From assembly GCF_001895045.1 (NCBI RefSeq), contig NZ_BDAM01000010.1, positions 62,001-126,000 of the forward strand: a stretch of 64,000 nt of DNA, in the 5' to 3' direction. The position numbers and the translations under genes are program-made. Origin of the DNA: Rhodococcus coprophilus NBRC 100603. Lineage in GTDB: Bacteria > Actinomycetota > Actinomycetes > Mycobacteriales > Mycobacteriaceae. Below are positions 1 to 7,963 of the stretch, in pieces; position 1 is the first letter of the stretch; the number at the start of each line of letters is the position of its first letter. The notes beneath the pieces were generated by a model. It was not told the origin of the DNA and searched no databases. It worked only from the letters and a program-made list of their open reading frames with translations.

Positions 1-147
1 CGTGACCATGGAGTTGTTGGACATGTTCTGCGCCTTGTACGGCGCGACCGTCAGGCCGCGACGCGACAGGGCACGACAGATTCCGGCGGTGACCACGGAC
101 TTTCCCGCATCCGATGTCGTTCCGGCGACAAGCAGACCGTGCGCCAT
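1..147 (-). CDS. cobQ: Cobyric acid synthase, N-terminal part (runs off the window)
   Basis: This is the first 49 codons of cobyric acid synthase, the glutamine-dependent amidase that amidates adenosylcobyrinic a,c-diamide in B12 synthesis. The N-terminus carries the MinD/BioD-type P-loop [10 protein letters not shown] followed by [10 protein letters not shown], a combination typical of CobQ/CbiP. ATG at 147-145 is chosen because it gives the family's N-terminus. The start lies 5 nt after the cbtA stop, so translation is probably coupled. It is the last gene seen of a cbtB-cbtA-cobQ unit under a cobalamin riboswitch. The rest of the protein lies outside the window. Confidence 0.9.
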   Translation of the reverse strand, partial: MAHGLLVAGTTSDAGKSVVTAGICRALSRRGLTVAPYKAQNMSNNSMVT

Positions 148-152
148 GTTCG

Positions 153-950
153 TCAGGCCACGACCCGGACGGGACGGGACGCGCGTTCGGTGAGAAACGC
201 GAAGGCCGAGCCCAGTGTGGCCCAGAGCGCGATCTGGACAGCGAACGACGACACCCGGAAGTCCCACAACAAGGTGGCCGGGAAATCCTCGCCGACCTCG
301 TCGATCGTCGGCAGCACGAGATATCCCAGACTCACCACGATCAGGAATGCGAGGGCGGGTGCCACGAGGCGCACCGTCCGGAATTCGTTGTTCGCGAGTG
401 CTTTCGCGACGATCACTGCGACCGCGACGGCGATCAGGCCGAGGACGACGGTCGCGGCCCACAGCCAGGTTCGCTGGTCGATCGTGTCGGGATCGCCGAC
501 GGCGGGCGGATTCGCCGGGTATTTCAGGAACGGAACCGCGCCGATCGCGAGCCACCCCAGGACTGCACCGGTGAGCGCGAGAACAGGGGCGGACAGGTTC
601 GTGCGACGACGGGCGAAGTGGAGGACGGTCGCGAAGAGGGCCCCGACGGCAAGGCCGGTCAGCGCGGTCGCGAGGAACAACCCGGCCTTCTGACCGGACC
701 GGTTCACCGTCGCATCGTCTCCGTGACTGTGGCCCGCCGCTCCCTCCGCGTCGTGCGAGTGCTCTGCCGCACCGAGGGAAGGCGCTGCACCGGCGGCCTC
801 TTCGAGTGCAATGGCGGACTCGATATGCGGTTCACCTGCGACGAAAGCCACCGCGCCCGCGAGCAGACCTGCGATCAGTCCGGCCAGCAGTCCGCGCAAC
901 AGCAACTGGACGAAGGTCCCGGGCATCGGCGCTTCAGGTTTCAGTGGCAT
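153..950 (-). CDS. cbtA: CbtA-family cobalt transporter subunit
   Basis: A 265-residue integral membrane protein with about five hydrophobic segments, matching the CbtA family of predicted cobalt transporters. A His/Asp/Glu-rich loop ([14 protein letters not shown]) follows the first membrane segment and may bind metal. The ATG at 950 overlaps the end of cbtB by 10 nt, as expected for a translationally coupled pair; a later ATG at 926 is possible. The partner cbtB, the B12 riboswitch upstream and cobQ downstream all support cobalt supply for cobalamin synthesis. Transport by CbtAB is predicted from genomics rather than well proven. Confidence 0.85.
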   Translation of the reverse strand: MPLKPEAPMPGTFVQLLLRGLLAGLIAGLLAGAVAFVAGEPHIESAIALEEAAGAAPSLGAAEHSHDAEGAAGHSHGDDATVNRSGQKAGLFLATALTGLAVGALFATVLHFARRRTNLSAPVLALTGAVLGWLAIGAVPFLKYPANPPAVGDPDTIDQRTWLWAATVVLGLIAVAVAVIVAKALANNEFRTVRLVAPALAFLIVVSLGYLVLPTIDEVGEDFPATLLWDFRVSSFAVQIALWATLGSAFAFLTERASRPVRVVA

Positions 951-1135
951 GGCAGGCCCAGCAGATGACGGCCGTCGTGCATGAGTTCGTGCATGAACAT
1001 GCCGGTTCGCGATACGGCGCCCTGGTCGAAACCGACCAGGTAGAGCGTCAGCACAGCGAGCACGACGATCGCGGTGACGGCGGCGGCGAGCGCGGCCGAA
1101 CTCAGCGTGTCGTCCGGGGTATGGGCAACAACCAT
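941..1135 (-). CDS. cbtB: CbtB-family cobalt transporter subunit
   Basis: A 64-residue protein with one membrane segment and a metal-ligand-rich C-terminus ([16 protein letters not shown]), the hallmark of CbtB. The start at 1135 is chosen because AGGAGG lies 5 nt upstream; a longer reading to 1174 has no such site. It is the first gene after the cobalamin riboswitch and overlaps cbtA. CbtB is thought to act with CbtA in cobalt uptake, and its short His-rich tail probably helps capture the ion. Confidence 0.88.
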   Translation of the reverse strand: MVVAHTPDDTLSSAALAAAVTAIVVLAVLTLYLVGFDQGAVSRTGMFMHELMHDGRHLLGLPCH

Positions 1136-1174
1136 GGCAACCTCCTGGGATTTCGCGTCCCATCCGAAAGCCAT

Positions 1175-1302
1175 GCACCGAGGGAGTTTTCTGGCTTCCG
1201 AAAGAGGAAGATCTTTCGGTTACAGTGGCGCGACCGCTCCGGTATCCCACCGGATTGCCTGCACCTCGACACATGCGTACCGGGGAACCCTGACACCACC
1301 GA
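1175..1302 (-). promoter_or_regulatory. Cobalamin (B12) riboswitch
   Basis: Read on the minus strand, the cbtB leader holds the diagnostic cobalamin riboswitch blocks in order: CCGGTGGGATACCGGAGCGG, then the B12 box CGCGCCACTGTAA (about 1221-1233), then a stem ending AGCCAGAAAACTCCC (about 1184-1198). The cbtB ribosome binding site is some 45 nt further on. Placement before a cobalt transporter and cobQ is classic. When adenosylcobalamin is abundant it should lower cbtB-cbtA-cobQ expression. Outer limits are approximate because the P1 stem was not folded. Confidence 0.9.
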
Positions 1303-1327
1303 CACGCCCTGTCAAGCGTGCGCGACA

Positions 1328-1873
1328 ATGGCTCTCGTGCCCCGACTGTTCCTGATCTCTCACGCCTCCACCGACGCGCAACGCGCCGTTGCTTTTCCGC
1401 GCGACGAGCCTGTCTCAGGTCGTGGACGACGAGAACTCGTGCGAGCGACGGCGCCCGTCGCCGACGTCGCGCTCACCGCACCGGAACTCCGGACAATCGA
1501 GACAGCTACAGCCCTGGGCCTGTCCCCCACCGTGGAACCACTGCTGCGCGACATGGATTTCGGACGGTGGTCCGGCACGGCGATGGAGGAGATCCCCGCA
1601 GCGAGTCTCGCCGTATGGCTCGCCGATCCGGAGGCCGCCCCGCACGGAGGGGAGTCGATCCACGACGTGATCGTGCGTACCGGCACCTGGCTCGCCTCAC
1701 TGATGGATTCACCGGAACGCATCGTCGCGGTGACGCACGCCGCAGTGGTACGGGCGGCGACGCTGTGCGCGCTCGGTGCGCCCGCGTCGGCGTTCCGGCG
1801 CATCGATGTCCGTCCGCTCGCTGTCACCCGACTCGACGGCAAGGACGGCCGCTGGAACCTGCGGTTGGGATGA
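1328..1873 (+). CDS. Histidine phosphatase superfamily protein with altered RHG motif
   Basis: A 181-residue phosphoglycerate-mutase-like (histidine phosphatase) protein. The family signature LIRHG reads LISHA here, so the nucleophilic histidine remains but the phosphate-binding arginine is serine. The DFGRWSG acid block and the second histidine in VTHAAVV are present. Related proteins occur beside cobalamin genes (CobC-type alpha-ribazole phosphatases), which fits the divergent cbtB neighbour, but the substrate cannot be assigned. The ATG at 1328 has no clear ribosome binding site; an in-frame GTG four codons on is an alternative. It ends 4 nt before the convergent CDF gene. Confidence 0.7.
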   Translation: MALVPRLFLISHASTDAQRAVAFPRDEPVSGRGRRELVRATAPVADVALTAPELRTIETATALGLSPTVEPLLRDMDFGRWSGTAMEEIPAASLAVWLADPEAAPHGGESIHDVIVRTGTWLASLMDSPERIVAVTHAAVVRAATLCALGAPASAFRRIDVRPLAVTRLDGKDGRWNLRLG

Positions 1874-1877
1874 ACCG

Positions 1878-2807
1878 CTACCAGGTCACGTCCTGCTCGC
1901 AACGCCGGCCGTCGACCGTTCCCTCGACCTGCACCGTCGCGTGCTCGAGGCCGTGCGATGCGAGGGTCGTGCGCGCCGAGTCGAGGATCCACTGGGGGTC
2001 GTGGTCGCTCACCAGGTGCACGGTGGCGACGTCCATGCCGGTGGTCAGCGTCCACACATGCAGGTCGTGAACTCCGCACACCCCCGGCAATGCCGCGAGG
2101 TCGGAGCGGAGCGCATCGACGTCGAGGTGCGCCGGCGACGCCTGGGTGAGAATCCGCAGCGATGCTGCGGCGAGACGCAGCGCGCGAGGGACGACCCACA
2201 CCGAGATGAGAACGCCGACGACGACGTCGGCAAGATTCCATCCGAACGCGAGCACCAGAACGCCCGCGACGAGGACACCGACGCTGCCGACCGTGTCGGC
2301 AAGCACTTCGGTGTAGGCGCCGCGCACGGCGAGACTGCCCTCGGCATCGGGGCGCAGCATCACCATCACCACGACGTTCGCCACGAGGCCCGCGAGCGCG
2401 GTGACGATCATCGGAAGTCCCGGGAGGTCGGGCGAGTCGTCGATACGGCTGATCGCCTCGTAGAAGACCCAGCCCGCAACCCCGAGAAGCAGGACCGCAT
2501 TGGCCATCGCGGTGAGTACCTCGGCGCGATGCCACCCGAAGGTCCTCGCGGCAGCAGCGCTTCCGCGCCGGGCAAGAATCAGTGCGACCAGGCCCATCGC
2601 CACACCGACCACATCGGTGAGCATGTGGCCCGCGTCGGCGAGCAAGGCCAGGGAACCGATCCACAACCCCACCCCGGCTTCGAGCACGAGGAAGATCAGC
2701 AGGATCCCCAGCGCGATCGCCATCCGCTTGATGACCCCAGGCGACGGCCCGGCAGAGCCACCGTGTCCGTGGCCTGCGCCGTGCGAATGTCCGTGACCGG
2801 AGCCCAT
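1878..2807 (-). CDS. Cation diffusion facilitator (CzcD/ZitB-like zinc/cobalt exporter)
   Basis: A 309-residue CDF exporter. A His-rich cytoplasmic N-terminus (GHGHSHGAGHGHGG) precedes six membrane segments and a C-terminal ferredoxin-like domain (VCGVHDLHVWTLTTGMD). The TM2 metal site LLADAGHMLTD is intact. In TM5 the usual HxxxD reads EVLAD, a form seen in other actinobacterial members as far as I recall, and it may alter metal preference. The ATG at 2807 is fixed by AAGGAGGG just upstream. A palindromic operator sits about 35 nt upstream. It probably exports Zn, Co or Cd in exchange for protons. Confidence 0.88.
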   Translation of the reverse strand: MGSGHGHSHGAGHGHGGSAGPSPGVIKRMAIALGILLIFLVLEAGVGLWIGSLALLADAGHMLTDVVGVAMGLVALILARRGSAAAARTFGWHRAEVLTAMANAVLLLGVAGWVFYEAISRIDDSPDLPGLPMIVTALAGLVANVVVMVMLRPDAEGSLAVRGAYTEVLADTVGSVGVLVAGVLVLAFGWNLADVVVGVLISVWVVPRALRLAAASLRILTQASPAHLDVDALRSDLAALPGVCGVHDLHVWTLTTGMDVATVHLVSDHDPQWILDSARTTLASHGLEHATVQVEGTVDGRRCEQDVTW

Positions 2808-2841
2808 GGCCCTCCTTCCAGAGTCCCGGCCATCGTATGCA

Positions 2842-2859
2842 TGAATGCGCATGCATTCA
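2842..2859. promoter_or_regulatory. Putative ArsR/SmtB-type operator for the CDF exporter
   Basis: A perfect inverted repeat TGAATGC-GCAT-GCATTCA lies 34 nt upstream of the CDF start. The TGAA...TTCA layout is like SmtB/ArsR metal-sensor operators, which often guard cation exporters. A -10-like CATACGAT follows on the minus strand, so a bound repressor would overlap the promoter. No regulator gene is adjacent, so the sensor would act in trans. Confidence 0.5.
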
Positions 2860-2882
2860 ACGGCGAGGTCCGATCGCGACGG

Positions 2883-4025
2883 TCAGGACTCCGGTTCGTA
2901 GGCGGGATGCTCCACCGTCGGCGGCAACGTCGCGATCGCCGAGATGCGTTTGAGCCCTGCGACCTGCAACAAGTCCACGACCAGCGAACGCATCTGCGCG
3001 AACACGACCGTCGCCGATACGCCCGCACCCTCGACGAGATCGGGGCTCAGCTTCTTCGCCACGTGTCGCAGCACGCGCGCGGCCTCGGCCCGGTCGGGCT
3101 GCTCCCCCGGGTCCGTGAGAGCCATCTCGCGCAGGACGTCGACGGCGTCGGCCAGTTCGTCGAACTGCGCGACGAGCCGCGAGTCGAGAATTTCGTCGTC
3201 CCGCACGAGCGTGAGCGACCGCCGGGCAAGCACGCGGACGTTGCGCATCGCATTGTCGATCGGATCGGCCGCCGCCGTCAGTACCTCGAGGCGTGAGCGG
3301 CTGTTCCAGTAGAGCGGTGAGATCCGGCTGATCTCCCTGCCACCCTTGAGGTGGGTGCGCATGGTGTCGATGGCCGGCTGGGTCGCGCGGGCCTCGCGCA
3401 GTGCCTCTTCGATCGGTTTCGGATTGTTCTCGACCAGCCCTGTCTCGACCTTGCGGAGCACATCTACGGCCGTCCCGAGGATCTCTGCGGCGTTGCGGCG
3501 CGCGCGCCGAACCGGATGAGTCGGAACCAACGCCACGACCGCGATCCCCACCAGGCCACCGACCAGTGCGTCGACCATCCGGTCGAAACCGCCCGACTCG
3601 CCGGGCGGAAGGAGCGTCGCGACCAACACCGCGGAGTTGCCGGCCTGGATCGCGAAGACCGGGCCGCTGTTGAGCGCCACCGCGGTGGCCATCGCCAGCG
3701 CCACGACGAGGGCGATCTGCCACGGGCCGGATCCGATGAGCGACACGATCAGATCGCCGACACCGATTCCCACGGTGACGCCGCACACCAACTCGACGCT
3801 GCGGCGCAACCGTGCGCCCAGCGACAGCCCGAGCGACACCACAGCCGCGATCGGAGCGAAGAACGGCGTCGCGTGGTGGATGACGTCCTTGGCCACCCAC
3901 CACGCGATGCCGGCAGCGAGCGCGCACTGCACGATCGGCAGCGCGGACGAACGTAGGCGTCGCCCCGATTCCTTCAGGCGCTCCCGCGCGTCGACTCGGG
4001 CGGGAAAGCGCCTACTCGACGCCAA
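2883..4025 (-). CDS. FUSC-family inner membrane protein
   Basis: About 380 residues: an N-terminal block of roughly six hydrophobic segments (GIAWWVAKDVIHHATPFFAP, typical of FUSC/aromatic acid exporters) and a long C-terminal cytoplasmic helical domain. Members are linked to export of aromatic acids or act as uncharacterised membrane proteins. No ATG or GTG lies at a suitable place; TTG at 4025 is taken as start because it overlaps the end of the DUF3151 gene, suggesting coupling. The exact start is uncertain. Confidence 0.65.
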   Translation of the reverse strand: MASSRRFPARVDARERLKESGRRLRSSALPIVQCALAAGIAWWVAKDVIHHATPFFAPIAAVVSLGLSLGARLRRSVELVCGVTVGIGVGDLIVSLIGSGPWQIALVVALAMATAVALNSGPVFAIQAGNSAVLVATLLPPGESGGFDRMVDALVGGLVGIAVVALVPTHPVRRARRNAAEILGTAVDVLRKVETGLVENNPKPIEEALREARATQPAIDTMRTHLKGGREISRISPLYWNSRSRLEVLTAAADPIDNAMRNVRVLARRSLTLVRDDEILDSRLVAQFDELADAVDVLREMALTDPGEQPDRAEAARVLRHVAKKLSPDLVEGAGVSATVVFAQMRSLVVDLLQVAGLKRISAIATLPPTVEHPAYEPES

Positions 4026-4428
4026 GTGCTTCCGCCGCGCGGGGGTCGCAGTCCTCCAGGAGGTCGAGGCAGCGTGCGTGCTCGTCTGCCTCACCGATGT
4101 CCTTTGCGGCCTTGGCGAGTGCGGCGACGCAGCGCAGGAAGCCGCGGTTCGGTTCGTGGCTGTAGGGGACGGGACCGAAACCCTTCCATCCGTTCCGGCG
4201 GAGCTGGTCGAGACCACGGTGGTACCCGGTTCGGGCGTATGCGTAGGCGGCGATGGTGTCGCCGCGTTCGTGCGCAGCTTCCGCGAGGTACGCCCACGCG
4301 ATCGAGGCGGTGGGGTGCTCGGCTGCGACCTTTGCCGGGTCCTCGCGATCGAGCAGCGCCGACTCCGCTTCGTCGTCGCCGGGAAGGAGGGTGGGCTGGG
4401 GTCCGAGAAGATCACCGAATGACGTCAT
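4012..4428 (-). CDS. DUF3151 family protein
   Basis: A 138-residue soluble protein that I recognise as DUF3151, equivalent in position and character to Rv0360c. It has TPR-like helical segments (SIAWAYLAEAAHERGDTIAA, then YAYARTGYHRGLDQLRR) and a conserved WKGFGPVPYSHEPNRGFLR stretch. The function is unknown. The order DUF3151, Rv0361-like, fba and DedA is conserved in mycobacteria, which supports vertical descent. The ATG at 4428 is the natural start. Confidence 0.8.
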   Translation of the reverse strand: MTSFGDLLGPQPTLLPGDDEAESALLDREDPAKVAAEHPTASIAWAYLAEAAHERGDTIAAYAYARTGYHRGLDQLRRNGWKGFGPVPYSHEPNRGFLRCVAALAKAAKDIGEADEHARCLDLLEDCDPRAAEALGVE

Positions 4429-4507
4429 GGGCCCATTCTGCCCGTCATGCCCCGCCGGTCGATAGGCTGCCCGGGTAACCGCAGTCTGTCGAACGAGGTG
4501 CAAGCGC

Positions 4508-5791
4508 GTGCCCGATCCGAACAACGAAGATCCCACCGAACCGAAGCCGACCGAAAAGCCGACGTCCACGGAGTCCGGTGCCACGGCTGCGGGCGACGAT
4601 TCTCCGGCCGGCCCGGACGATACCGTCGACGCGCCAGCCGATCCCGGCACCGAACCGAAGACGGTCGTCGCCGAGGCTCCGGAGAGCGACAAACTCCCGA
4701 AGAGCACCGACGTTCCCCAGACGACCGAGCTTCCGAAGACCGAGCTTCCGAAGAGCCCCGACGTTCCGGTGAGCGACGAGGCTGCCGCAGTCGAAGAACC
4801 CTCGACCGCCGAGCCGGCTCCGTCGAGCGAGCATCCGGCACCGACCGAGCAGCCGGCACCGAAGGCACCGAAGGCACCGACCGGCGATCCCGCGACCACT
4901 GAGAAAACTGCGGCCACCGAGGAGATTCCGGCAGCCACCCACTCCCCTGAAACGGAACACGCTGCGGCCGCCGAGAATCCCGCGGCAACCGGGGCCTCTG
5001 CGGCGACCGAGGACTCGGTTACAAACGACGACTCGGCGACAACCGAGGACTCGGCGGCGACCGTCAGTTTTGCCGCACTCGACAAGAACGTCGAACAAAC
5101 GAACGCCGAACCTCGCCCCGCGGAGGACACGTCCGTCGACCCGTCGGGTGGTGTCGGGAGTCCTTCGCGGTCGTCGTCGCGAACTGGGCCGGCACCGAGT
5201 CCCGCCGACGCGCCCACCGTGCAGATCCCGGTCATGGCGCACACCCCGAAACCACCCCCGGAACGCATCCCGCCCCGGAGCGCTCAGCCTGTGCGTCCAG
5301 AGCCGGCACCGGTCGCGCTGCAGCCGTCACCGACGCGGATACCACCGTCCAAGGACAACGACCGCCGACGCCGGATGATCGCTGCCGGAATCGGTGCGGT
5401 CGTGGTCGTGGTCGTCATCGCTGCCGTCGCCCTCGCCGTCTTCCTGCAGGACCGTGCGCAGAACTCCCCCGAGAGTCGAATCCGGGCGAGCATCGACACG
5501 TTCGTGCAGGGTCTCACCGACGGGGACCTCGACACGCTGCGCGCGTCGACCTGCGGGTCGCTCGCCGACTTCTACGCGTCGGTCGACCCGGCCGATTTCG
5601 CCGGCGTCCACGCCCTGGCGGTGCAGGACGGTTCCATCCCCGTGGTGACCAGCGTCGACCGCATCCAGATCACCGACACCACCGCCATCGCGCAGGTGAC
5701 GGCTCACACCACCCGCAGCCCGGCGGACGTCACCGACCGCACGTTCGACCTCGCGCTCGTCGGTGACGAGTGGAAGGTCTGTAGCGAGTAA
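4508..5791 (+). CDS. Rv0361-like single-pass membrane protein with Pro/Glu/Thr-rich N-terminus
   Basis: A 427-residue protein starting at GTG. Residues 1-290 or so are low complexity, rich in Pro, Glu, Thr and Ala with short repeats (AATEDS, ELPKTELPKS), and are likely cytoplasmic and disordered. One membrane helix (AAGIGAVVVVVVIAAVALAV) is followed by an extracytoplasmic domain of about 105 residues with two cysteines, resembling the NTF2-like domain of Rv0361. The function is unknown. It is divergent from DUF3151 and ends at a strong terminator shared with fba. Confidence 0.8.
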   Translation: MPDPNNEDPTEPKPTEKPTSTESGATAAGDDSPAGPDDTVDAPADPGTEPKTVVAEAPESDKLPKSTDVPQTTELPKTELPKSPDVPVSDEAAAVEEPSTAEPAPSSEHPAPTEQPAPKAPKAPTGDPATTEKTAATEEIPAATHSPETEHAAAAENPAATGASAATEDSVTNDDSATTEDSAATVSFAALDKNVEQTNAEPRPAEDTSVDPSGGVGSPSRSSSRTGPAPSPADAPTVQIPVMAHTPKPPPERIPPRSAQPVRPEPAPVALQPSPTRIPPSKDNDRRRRMIAAGIGAVVVVVVIAAVALAVFLQDRAQNSPESRIRASIDTFVQGLTDGDLDTLRASTCGSLADFYASVDPADFAGVHALAVQDGSIPVVTSVDRIQITDTTAIAQVTAHTTRSPADVTDRTFDLALVGDEWKVCSE

Positions 5792-5806
5792 CCGCCCGAC
5801 GACGTG

Positions 5807-5840
5807 AAAGGGGCGCCGACCCTCAGGTCGGCGCCCCTTT
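5807..5840. terminator. Bidirectional terminator between convergent genes
   Basis: A perfect 15-bp stem with a 4-nt CTCA loop; the arms begin with AAAGG and end with CCTTT, so both strands have a short U-rich tail. It lies between the convergent Rv0361-like gene and fba. Confidence 0.85.
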
Positions 5841-5876
5841 CGTGTCGAACAGCGAGTTGTTCCGCTGCTGACGGAC

Positions 5877-6914
5877 TTACTTGGCGGAAACGGACCGTCC
5901 CGCGGACCGGAGATCGTTGCAGGCCTCGATGACGCGCTCGGTCATCGACGCCTCCGCCTTCTTCAGGTAGCTGCGCGGGTCGTAGACCTTCTTGTTGCCG
6001 ACCTCACCGTCGATCTTGAGGACGCCGTCGTAGTTCGAGAACATGTGCCCGGCGATCGGACGGGTGAAGGCGTACTGCGTGTCGGTGTCGACGTTCATCT
6101 TCACGACGCCGTAGCCGAGCGCTTCGTCGATCTCGGACTTCAGCGAACCGGAACCACCGTGGAAGACGAGGTCGAACGGCTTCGAGCCCTCGGGAAGTCC
6201 CAGCTTCGACGCGGCGACGGCCTGGCCCTCGGCCAGAACAGCCGGCTTGAGCTTGACGTTGCCGGGCTTGTAGACGCCGTGCACGTTGCCGAAGGTCGCG
6301 GCGAGCAGGTAGTGACCCTTGTCGCCTGCACCCAGCGCGTCGACGGTCTTCTCGAAATCTTCGACGGTCGTGTAAAGCTTGTCGTTGATCGCGTTCTCGA
6401 CGCCGTCCTCTTCGCCACCGACGACGCCGATCTCGATCTCGAGGATGATCTTCGCTGCGGCGGCGTCGGCGAGGAGCTGCTTCGCGATCTCGAGGTTCTC
6501 GTCGATCGGGATGGCCGAGCCGTCCCACATGTGCGACTGGAACAGCGGGTTCTTGCCGGCGTCGACGCGCTCCTTCGAGATCGCGATGAGCGGCCGGACG
6601 TAGCTGTCGAGCTTGTCCTTGGGGCAATGGTCGGTATGGAGCGCGATGGTGACGTCGTACTTGTCGGCAACGACGTGAGCGAATTCGGCGAGTGCCACGG
6701 CACCCGTCACCATGTCCTTGACGCCCAGGCCCGAGCCGAACTCGGCGCCACCGGTGGAGAACTGGATGATGCCGTCGCTACCGGCGTCCGCGAATCCCTT
6801 GATCGCGGCGTTGATGGTTTCGGACGAGGTGCAGTTGATCGCCGGGAATGCAAAGGAATGCTCCTTGGCGGTAGCAAGCATCTCGGCATAGATCTCGGGA
6901 GTCGCGATAGGCAC
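5877..6914 (-). CDS. fba: Class II fructose-bisphosphate aldolase
   Basis: A 345-residue zinc-dependent aldolase that cleaves fructose 1,6-bisphosphate to dihydroxyacetone phosphate and glyceraldehyde 3-phosphate. Visible motifs are ALHTDHCPKDK (zinc and catalytic residues), EIEIGVVGGEEDGVE, the glycine-rich LVFHGGSGS and KMNVDTDTQ. Start is GTG at 6914 with GGAGG eight bases upstream. Length and sequence match the actinobacterial class IIa enzyme. Gene position next to DedA mirrors Rv0363c-Rv0364. Confidence 0.95.
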   Translation of the reverse strand: MPIATPEIYAEMLATAKEHSFAFPAINCTSSETINAAIKGFADAGSDGIIQFSTGGAEFGSGLGVKDMVTGAVALAEFAHVVADKYDVTIALHTDHCPKDKLDSYVRPLIAISKERVDAGKNPLFQSHMWDGSAIPIDENLEIAKQLLADAAAAKIILEIEIGVVGGEEDGVENAINDKLYTTVEDFEKTVDALGAGDKGHYLLAATFGNVHGVYKPGNVKLKPAVLAEGQAVAASKLGLPEGSKPFDLVFHGGSGSLKSEIDEALGYGVVKMNVDTDTQYAFTRPIAGHMFSNYDGVLKIDGEVGNKKVYDPRSYLKKAEASMTERVIEACNDLRSAGRSVSAK

Positions 6915-7091
6915 AGCGGCTGTCCTCCAATGAGAAGTCGATCGGCATCCCGCCGGGGTGAGGCAGGTGCCGTGGTTGTCCTTGCAGTATGTCAACTGAC
7001 ACGCCCGGTCGATACCCGGGCCGGGTCCTGCACGATCCCGCCAGGGTGTTGCGATTCGGGTCCCCACCCCCGCGCCGGTACCCTGGCGAAC

Positions 7092-7841
7092 GTGACTTTG
7101 GTAGAAGCCTCGGAATCTGTGACCAATTTGGCCTTGTTGCCCGGGTTTCTCGACCCTGTCAACCTTCTGAACTCGTTCGGCACATGGATGCTCATCGGCC
7201 TGCTGGTCGTGGTGTTCATCGAATCGGGACTGCTGTTCCCGCTGCTGCCCGGCGATTCCCTCCTGTTCACCGCGGGTCTGATCGCGGCGGCGAAGTCCGC
7301 GGAGGTCGAACCGTTCGCGCCGTTGTGGGTGCTCATGGTGACGATTCCGATCGCGGCGATCCTCGGCGACCAGGTCGGGTACTTCATCGGCACCAAGGGC
7401 GGCGCGAAGCTGTTCAAGAGCGATGACGCGAAGATCTTCAAGAAGAGCTACCTCGACGAGTCACATCGCTTCTTCCTGCGGCACGGCCCGGCCATGATCT
7501 TCCTTGCACGCTTCGTACCCATCGTCCGCACGTACGCGCCGCTCGTCGCCGGCGCCGCGAAGATGCCCTACCGCGTGTTCATCACCTACAACGTCATCGG
7601 CGGAATCGTGTGGGGTGCGGGCGTGACGCTGCTGGGCTATCTGCTCGGCCAGATCACGTTCATCGCCGACAACGTCGACTACATCTTCCTGTTGATCGTG
7701 TTCGTGTCGGTGCTGCCGATCCTCAACGAGATCGTCAAGCGGTTCCTCGCGTCGCGCCGCGGCACCGCTGCCGCTGCCGCACCGGCCGCCGACTCCGAGC
7801 CCGCGACGATGCCCATCCCGCGTATCACCCGCGGCGAATAG
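7092..7841 (+). CDS. DedA family membrane protein
   Basis: A 249-residue DedA/SNARE-associated (VTT domain) protein with about six membrane segments. Family signatures present are ESGLLFPLLPGDSLLFTAG, GDQVGYFIG and ARFVPIVRTYAPLVAGA with the conserved arginines. DedA proteins act in lipid carrier recycling (C55-P or phosphatidylethanolamine flipping) and proton-gradient maintenance. GTG at 7092 is chosen as the start, with no strong ribosome binding site. It is divergent from fba and followed by a strong terminator. Confidence 0.88.
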   Translation: MTLVEASESVTNLALLPGFLDPVNLLNSFGTWMLIGLLVVVFIESGLLFPLLPGDSLLFTAGLIAAAKSAEVEPFAPLWVLMVTIPIAAILGDQVGYFIGTKGGAKLFKSDDAKIFKKSYLDESHRFFLRHGPAMIFLARFVPIVRTYAPLVAGAAKMPYRVFITYNVIGGIVWGAGVTLLGYLLGQITFIADNVDYIFLLIVFVSVLPILNEIVKRFLASRRGTAAAAAPAADSEPATMPIPRITRGE

Positions 7842-7855
7842 TCCTCACGTCGGAG

Positions 7856-7899
7856 AAGGTGGTTGCCGTCCGGTTCGCCGGGTGGCAACCACCTTTTTT
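7856..7899 (+). terminator. Rho-independent terminator after DedA
   Basis: A 12-bp stem (AAGGTGGTTGCC paired with GGCAACCACCTT) and a 16-nt GC-rich loop, followed directly by a T run. It lies 15 nt after the DedA stop. Confidence 0.85.
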
Positions 7900-7907
7900 C
7901 GTCTGTA

Positions 7908-7953
7908 AGGGCAGTGGAGTCTGCTGAGGGCAGTGGAGTCTGTGAGGGCAGTG
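7908..7953. repeat. Short tandem repeat, about 2.5 copies
   Basis: AGGGCAGTGGAGTCTG occurs at 7908-7923 and 7927-7942, and a third partial copy AGGGCAGTG starts at 7945. The period is 18-19 nt. It lies between the DedA terminator and the end of the GH76 gene. No function is evident. Confidence 0.8.
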
Positions 7954-7963
7954 CAAACGAGCC

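Noticed and set aside
114-968. Long plus-strand open frames antisense to cbtA
   Set aside because: Arg/Gly/Asp-rich composition typical of a shadow in high-GC DNA, with no family resemblance; the minus-strand cbtA frame has membrane helices and a clear family.
1878-2807. Nickel or manganese specificity for the CDF exporter
   Set aside because: The motif set does not separate Zn, Co and Cd from others, so only a general cation role is given.
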